The position numbers and the translations under genes were made by a program. The notes below the pieces were generated by a model, which was not told the DNA's origin, made no database searches, and worked only from the letters and a program-made list of their open reading frames with translations. Shown piece by piece: positions 60,141 through 64,000 of a DNA stretch of 64,000 nt. Source of the stretch: Sporosarcina sp. (GTDB lineage Bacteria > Bacillota > Bacilli > Bacillales_A > Planococcaceae); contig JAPFCR010000014.1 of assembly GCA_026169375.1 (NCBI GenBank), positions 1 through 64,000 of the forward strand. The letters run 5' to 3'. How positions within the stretch are numbered: position 1 is the first letter of the stretch; the number at the start of each line of letters is the position of its first letter.

Positions 60141-60611
60141 ATGGTCACCGTAAAAGAAATATTACAGTTCGCGATTGAGACAGATATGACTCAGTTAGCT
60201 CATCGTACTTTCTGGGCGATTCAGAATCAGAAAGTAGAGTCGACAGCGAATTCTGATATTCTCCACGTAGTCGAGTACGACGAGGAGGCAATTGCTGAAA
60301 TGATTGCACAAAACTGGTTATCAATTGGTGAAGTGAAATTATATGTTGCTGAAACTAGAAATCCAGGGGTGTTTGCTTTTTACTATGGTAAAGATTTAAT
60401 GGAAGTGCATATGCTTCATCAGGATCAGTTCAGAGAAACACCGAAACGTTGGGTGAATGGGAATCATTTAATGGGACAGATTTTTCATTTCATTGAAACA
60501 GGAACGATGGATATTTTATACTTTCATCGCACAAAAGTTGTTGCCTATCCATACTATATTGGGCATGCAATGGCGGGGGAGAGAGTGTTTTTGGCAAATA
60601 GCCCCATTTGA
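60141..60611 (+). CDS. Hypothetical protein of the replication module (156 aa)
   Basis: AAGGAGAGGGAAAG precedes ATG, 17 bp after the helicase gene. Soluble, slightly acidic, rich in His and aromatic residues (VHMLHQDQFRETPKRWVNGN HLMGQIFHFIE). I do not recognise a family. Operon position suggests a role with the helicase. Confidence 0.6.
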   Translation: MVTVKEILQFAIETDMTQLAHRTFWAIQNQKVESTANSDILHVVEYDEEAIAEMIAQNWLSIGEVKLYVAETRNPGVFAFYYGKDLMEVHMLHQDQFRETPKRWVNGNHLMGQIFHFIETGTMDILYFHRTKVVAYPYYIGHAMAGERVFLANSPI

Positions 60612-60621
60612 CGAGGGGGGT

Positions 60622-60740
60622 AGGATCGTACCTGCATTTCAGGATCGGGATTAGGATCGTGCCTGTGCATGAAACATTCATGAAAGTTTAAACATTCACG
60701 TTTATTCAAACAATCATGAATGTTTATCACACAGGCACCG
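60622..60740. repeat. Long CCTGTGCAT palindrome subtype (copy A)
   Basis: After two partial units (AGGATCGTACCTGCATTTCA; AGGATCGGGATTAGG) the long subtype runs from GTGCCTGTGCATGAAACATT to TATCACACAGGCACC with inner CATTCATGAAAG and CAATCATGAATG parts. Near-identical to the copy at 62803-62886, on the other side of the dha operon. Confidence 0.85.
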
Positions 60741-60743
60741 ACT

Positions 60744-61115
60744 TTATTTAACAATTAACAGTTCAATCTGGTTTAAAATGTCTTCAAGACTTGTGTTTCC
60801 TTGTGCAAGCGTAGCTGCGGTGTAAGCACCTTCTACCATCGCTGCATCGAGTAAATGGATTTTTTTATCGGATAGTTCCATGACCATATCGAGCGTCATT
60901 TTAGCGCTCCCTAGGTCATAAAAAGCTAAAATTTCATCAGCTTCGTTATTTGCGACGGCTTCGGAAATTTTATCGAAACTTGAGCCGATTTCACCTTCAT
61001 CTGTACCGCCTGCAAAAGTGATCGAAACGTCTTTTGCGATTTCTTTTAAAAGTGCTGTTAAGCCTTCCGCAATCTCAGGGACGTGAGAGACAAGAACAAT
61101 TCCGTGTTTAGCCAT
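60744..61115 (-). CDS. dhaM: Dihydroxyacetone kinase phosphotransferase subunit DhaM (123 aa)
   Basis: EIIA-mannose-type domain with the phosphorylated His in IVLVSHVPEIAEGL (His11), and FAGGTDEGEIGSSFDKISEA. It passes phosphate from HPr to DhaL-ADP. Only the EIIA domain is present, as in other Firmicutes. Overlaps dhaL by 8 bp. Confidence 0.92.
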   Translation of the reverse strand: MAKHGIVLVSHVPEIAEGLTALLKEIAKDVSITFAGGTDEGEIGSSFDKISEAVANNEADEILAFYDLGSAKMTLDMVMELSDKKIHLLDAAMVEGAYTAATLAQGNTSLEDILNQIELLIVK

Positions 61116-61698
61116 TTACAACACCACTTTCAAGTAATGCTTCGAACAAGTAGCCGCTTGATGCTGCGCCGGGATCGATGTGACCGATAGAACGTTCACC
61201 GTAATAAGAAGCACGGCCTTTTGTTGCTTTTAATGGTTTCGTTTGTTCAACCGCTTTTTGAACCGATTCTTTCGTAAGCGTGTTATTTTGCACTGCTTCA
61301 ATGACAGGAATCCAAAGGTCAACTAATGTCTTTTCACCTTGTTCAGCTTGTCCACGTTTTTGAATGCCTTCTAGTCCAGCTTGGAGAAGAGTAGCTAAAT
61401 CTTGGTCGTCTTCGCCAGCAGATTTCGCCATGCCAATGAGCGCAGATCCATATAATGGTCCTGAAGCGCCGCCGATTTTACTAAGTAAAGACATCGCTGC
61501 TGTTTTAAAGACCTCTGATACATCGGAAGAATCGCTTTCATTTAGTTTTTCTTCCATTGCTTCTACACCACGCACCATATTGGATCCGTGATCTCCGTCT
61601 CCAATTTCTTGGTCGAGTTCACTTAAATAAGAAGCATTTTCTTTAATTTTATCTGCAAAAGTAAAAAGCCATTGTTTTGTATTTTCTACAGTTAACAT
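61108..61698 (-). CDS. dhaL: Dihydroxyacetone kinase ADP-binding subunit DhaL (196 aa)
   Basis: DhaL motifs: LDQEIGDGDHGSNMVRGVEA with Asp ligands for the Mg-ADP site, KIGGASGPLYGSALIGMAKS, and GRASYYGERSIGHIDPGAAS S near the C-terminus. It phosphorylates DHA bound on DhaK. AAGGAGGAATACTGT precedes ATG; 33 bp separate it from dhaK. Confidence 0.93.
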   Translation of the reverse strand: MLTVENTKQWLFTFADKIKENASYLSELDQEIGDGDHGSNMVRGVEAMEEKLNESDSSDVSEVFKTAAMSLLSKIGGASGPLYGSALIGMAKSAGEDDQDLATLLQAGLEGIQKRGQAEQGEKTLVDLWIPVIEAVQNNTLTKESVQKAVEQTKPLKATKGRASYYGERSIGHIDPGAASSGYLFEALLESGVVNG

Positions 61699-61731
61699 AC
61701 AGTATTCCTCCTTCTTTATTTTAAAATCTAA

Positions 61732-62721
61732 TTAAAATGTGGTCGGTGTATCGACAGGTTCATTGAGCAGTTTTGTCCATTCATCGTCTTCCATTTTAAT
61801 GAGCGTGAGAGACACCCCAGCCATATCAATGGCAGTCATATACGAACCAACTTTTGTATACACAACTTGGATTTCGTCTTGTGCCAATAATTTTTGAACA
61901 TCATTCATGAAAATGTACTGCTCCATCGGAGGTGTTGCCCCTAAACCATTGACAAAGATACCAAAACGTTCGCCTTGCGCCCAGTTGAAGTGATTTTTAA
62001 GTTGTGTGACGAGTTCTTCTGCGATTTCATAAGACGGTTTAATTTTTTCACGTCGGTATCCAGCTTCACCGTGAATACCTACACCGTACTCAAGCTCATC
62101 TTCAGCTAATGTAAAGCCTGGTTTTCCAACTTCAGGAACAGTTGCAGGAGAGAGTGAAACACCAATTGTTGCGATGTTACTGACAAGTTTTTCTCCTAGA
62201 TTTTTTAAATCAGTAAGATTCATACCGTTTTCAGCTGCAGCGCCTAAAATTTTGTGAACGAGCACTGTGCCAGCAACACCACGTTTTCCGACAGATCCCG
62301 TATCTTCAATTGAAATATCATCTCCAACGACAACATGATCAACGGTAATTCCTTCTAATTCGGCAAGATCTTTCGCCATATCAAAATTCATAATGTCTCC
62401 AGAATAATTTTTGACGATGAGTAACACACCTGCGCCTTGGTCTGCTGTTTTAATCGCTTCGACAATTTGGTCAGGAGTTGGAGAAGTAAAGACTTCACCA
62501 AGAACTGCTGCCGCAAGCATTCCTTTTCCTACAAAACCAGCATGTGCCGGTTCGTGACCGCTTCCGCCACCACTCACTAAAGCAACTTTCCCTTCATTTC
62601 GGTACTTCCTATGAATGACATTCGTCCCGTCAAGACGGTCAACAAGATCATGATGTGTAAAAACAAAGCCTTCTAGTAATTCATGCAATAAGTTTTTCGG
62701 ATCATTTATAATCTTCTTCAT
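61732..62721 (-). CDS. dhaK: Dihydroxyacetone kinase substrate subunit DhaK (329 aa)
   Basis: DhaK motifs: SGGGSGHEPAHAGFVGKGML near residue 50 and the His that binds DHA covalently in YGVGIHGEAGYRRE (about residue 217). First gene of a dhaK-dhaL-dhaM operon that makes DHA phosphate using PEP. GAGGAGG lies 6 bp before ATG 62721. No glycerol dehydrogenase or DhaS/DhaQ regulator is present in the window. Confidence 0.94.
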   Translation of the reverse strand: MKKIINDPKNLLHELLEGFVFTHHDLVDRLDGTNVIHRKYRNEGKVALVSGGGSGHEPAHAGFVGKGMLAAAVLGEVFTSPTPDQIVEAIKTADQGAGVLLIVKNYSGDIMNFDMAKDLAELEGITVDHVVVGDDISIEDTGSVGKRGVAGTVLVHKILGAAAENGMNLTDLKNLGEKLVSNIATIGVSLSPATVPEVGKPGFTLAEDELEYGVGIHGEAGYRREKIKPSYEIAEELVTQLKNHFNWAQGERFGIFVNGLGATPPMEQYIFMNDVQKLLAQDEIQVVYTKVGSYMTAIDMAGVSLTLIKMEDDEWTKLLNEPVDTPTTF

Positions 62722-62802
62722 AATCATCCTCCTCGAATATCTTACTTTCATTATGGTGGAACAATAATGAAAATTCCACTATTTAACTGACCGGAATAGA
62801 GT

Positions 62803-62886
62803 CAGTACCTGTGCATGAAACATTCGTGAAAGTTTAAACATTCACGTTTATTCAAACATTCATGAATATTTATCACACAGGTACCG
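62803..62886. repeat. Long CCTGTGCAT palindrome subtype (copy B)
   Basis: Same 84-bp layout as copy A, but outer arms are GTACCTG / CAGGTAC instead of GTGCCTG / CAGGCAC: both arms changed together. Confidence 0.9.
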
Positions 62887-62972
62887 ATTTTATGTCATGT
62901 TTTAAAATATTCAGCACTCGGACAGCACTAGGTATCTTGGCATAGTTGAAAAAGGAAGTATTGTAACATTTG

Positions 62973-62981
62973 TGCTATAAT
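62973..62981 (+). promoter_or_regulatory. Extended -10 promoter of the chemoreceptor gene
   Basis: TGCTATAAT is an extended -10 element, 140 bp before the start codon; no good -35 is visible. No sigma-D-type promoter was found. Confidence 0.4.
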
Positions 62982-63119
62982 AAAATGAGTTATCTTTATA
63001 TTAGAAAAAATAAAACATTCATCGCAACCAAAATTTAGAGAAGTGAGCTAACACTTTAGTTTTAAAACAGTGGGAAATTGCATCAGAAAATCATTCATAA
63101 TGAAGAGGAGGTTTTGTAC

Positions 63120-64000
63120 ATGTTAAGTTCCATAAAATCAAAATTATTAACAATCTCTTTTTTAATTTTAACCATTCCATTAATTATACTAGGTATTTTT
63201 AGTTATCAAAAAAGTGCGAACAACTTAGATGAACTCGGAGCTACCAATTTAACAAATAGTGTTGAAATGACACTTGAGATGATCGAAGCACTGAATGAGG
63301 AAGTTGAAGAAGGAAATTTGTTATTAGAAGATGCACAAGAAAGAGTTAAAAGGGCAATTCTTGGAGAAAGAAATGTCGACGGAATACGTCCAATTAATAC
63401 AAATATTGACTTAGGTGAACATGGTTATTTGTTTATATTAAGTACTGAAGGCTTACAGCTTGCACATCCGAATATAGAAGGTGAAAATATTTGGGATATT
63501 GAAGATCCTGATGGTGTGAAAACAACACAGGAAGTCATTAAAGCAGCTCAATCTGGTGGTGGGCTTACTTATTTTGATTGGCCATTACCGGGGACTGAAG
63601 ATGATATCGAACCGAAAGTTTCTTATTCTAAAGAAGATCCTTATTGGGGATGGGTAATTGTTTCGAGTACATATATGCTAGATTTTAATAAACCAGCAGA
63701 AGAGTTAAAGAGTTTAATTATTATTCTAACGGTCATCACTTTAATTATAGGTTCTTTTATAGTTTGGATTTCTTCTCATCGAATAGCACAACCGATTCAA
63801 AATGTTACCGAGCATATGAAAAGTCTTGCTGAAGGAGACTTAACACAAGAACAAATCAAAATTCAATCAAAAGACGAAACAGGACAATTGGCAGTTGCTT
63901 TAAATGAGATGAGAAGTCAACTGCAATATATTATGCGTGAAGTATCAGAAAGTTCTGTTGGATTATCCAATCAAAGTAATGCTCTGACACAATCTTCAAA
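63120..64000 (+). CDS. Methyl-accepting chemotaxis protein, 5' part (continues past window)
   Basis: ATG at 63120 follows GAGGAGGTTTTGTAC. Order: cytoplasmic tail and membrane helix 1 (LLTISFLILTIPLIILGIFS), an extracellular Cache-type sensor of about 170 residues (LGEHGYLFILSTEGLQLAHP, GGGLTYFDWPLPG, YWGWVIVSSTYM), helix 2 (LIIILTVITLIIGSFIVWIS) and a HAMP domain (RIAQPIQNVTEHMKSLAEGD). The frame stays open to base 64000, so the signalling domain lies outside. Small organic acids or amino acids are common Cache ligands. Confidence 0.92.
   Translation, partial: MLSSIKSKLLTISFLILTIPLIILGIFSYQKSANNLDELGATNLTNSVEMTLEMIEALNEEVEEGNLLLEDAQERVKRAILGERNVDGIRPINTNIDLGEHGYLFILSTEGLQLAHPNIEGENIWDIEDPDGVKTTQEVIKAAQSGGGLTYFDWPLPGTEDDIEPKVSYSKEDPYWGWVIVSSTYMLDFNKPAEELKSLIIILTVITLIIGSFIVWISSHRIAQPIQNVTEHMKSLAEGDLTQEQIKIQSKDETGQLAVALNEMRSQLQYIMREVSESSVGLSNQSNALTQSS

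Noticed and set aside
58074..60611. Complete prophage
   Set aside because: Only initiator- and helicase-like genes are present. No integrase, structural, packaging or lysis genes were found between 47 and 63 kb.

Overview
The window looks like chromosome of a low-GC, endospore-forming Gram-positive bacterium of the Bacillales, most likely Planococcaceae (Sporosarcina, Lysinibacillus or Solibacillus-like). This rests on AGGAGG-type ribosome sites with frequent TTG/GTG starts, TPP and Fur control typical of Bacillus, a tlp-like spore protein gene, bacillithiol genes (yojF-bshB2), an SLH-domain surface protein and YkoF. The genus is inference. No rRNA gene, complete tRNA or CRISPR array was found.

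Layout, 0-14.9 kb. The window opens inside an IS200/IS605 tnpB with its right-end omega-RNA region. An SDR, a 41-residue membrane protein, a TatD gene lacking its N-terminal metal motif and a TipA-like MerR regulator with a 19-bp-spacer promoter follow. Next is a TPP-riboswitch operon for uptake of thiamine precursors (ykoF, thiY, a DUF77 protein, thiX, thiZ), with a HAD phosphatase downstream. Then come a Ca2+/Na+ exchanger, chrA, a GC-rich Bacillaceae repeat, msrA, and a PadR-DUF2812 pair with a clear operator.

14.9-34.5 kb. A decay zone (integrase, fic, rhuM and serine-hydrolase fragments) is followed by a TetR regulator facing a small membrane-protein operon through twin operators, zwf, a cyclase, several flavodoxin-like reductases, a half MFS transporter and a MarR-controlled quinone/aromatic detoxification-type operon. 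A gluconate permease (gntP) with cre-like sites follows. Next is a cytosine-deaminase-family gene divergent from a second TPP-riboswitch operon (SDR plus flavin monooxygenase). A 187-bp piece of the deaminase gene is duplicated 2.86 kb away.

34.5-47.8 kb. An IS3 remnant adjoins a tiny 47-codon gene whose mRNA could fold into mutually exclusive structures. Then come yojF-bshB2, an ABC sugar-type importer with an ArgH-like lyase, a Fur-box siderophore importer, tlp and a zinc alcohol dehydrogenase.

47.9-64 kb. A defence-like region holds a type I restriction-modification operon (hsdM-hsdS-hsdR), an SLH protein, a PD-(D/E)XK-type nuclease and a nuclease-helicase fusion (DUF2075). A three-gene DnaD/DnaB-like replication module, the dhaKLM operon and the 5' part of a chemotaxis receptor complete it.

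The most striking unexplained signal is a family of intergenic palindromes built on a GTGCCTGTGCAT core. About 18 copies or clusters occur, mostly from 41 to 63 kb. Left and right arms change together between copies, so base pairing appears to be conserved. I know of no name for this family.
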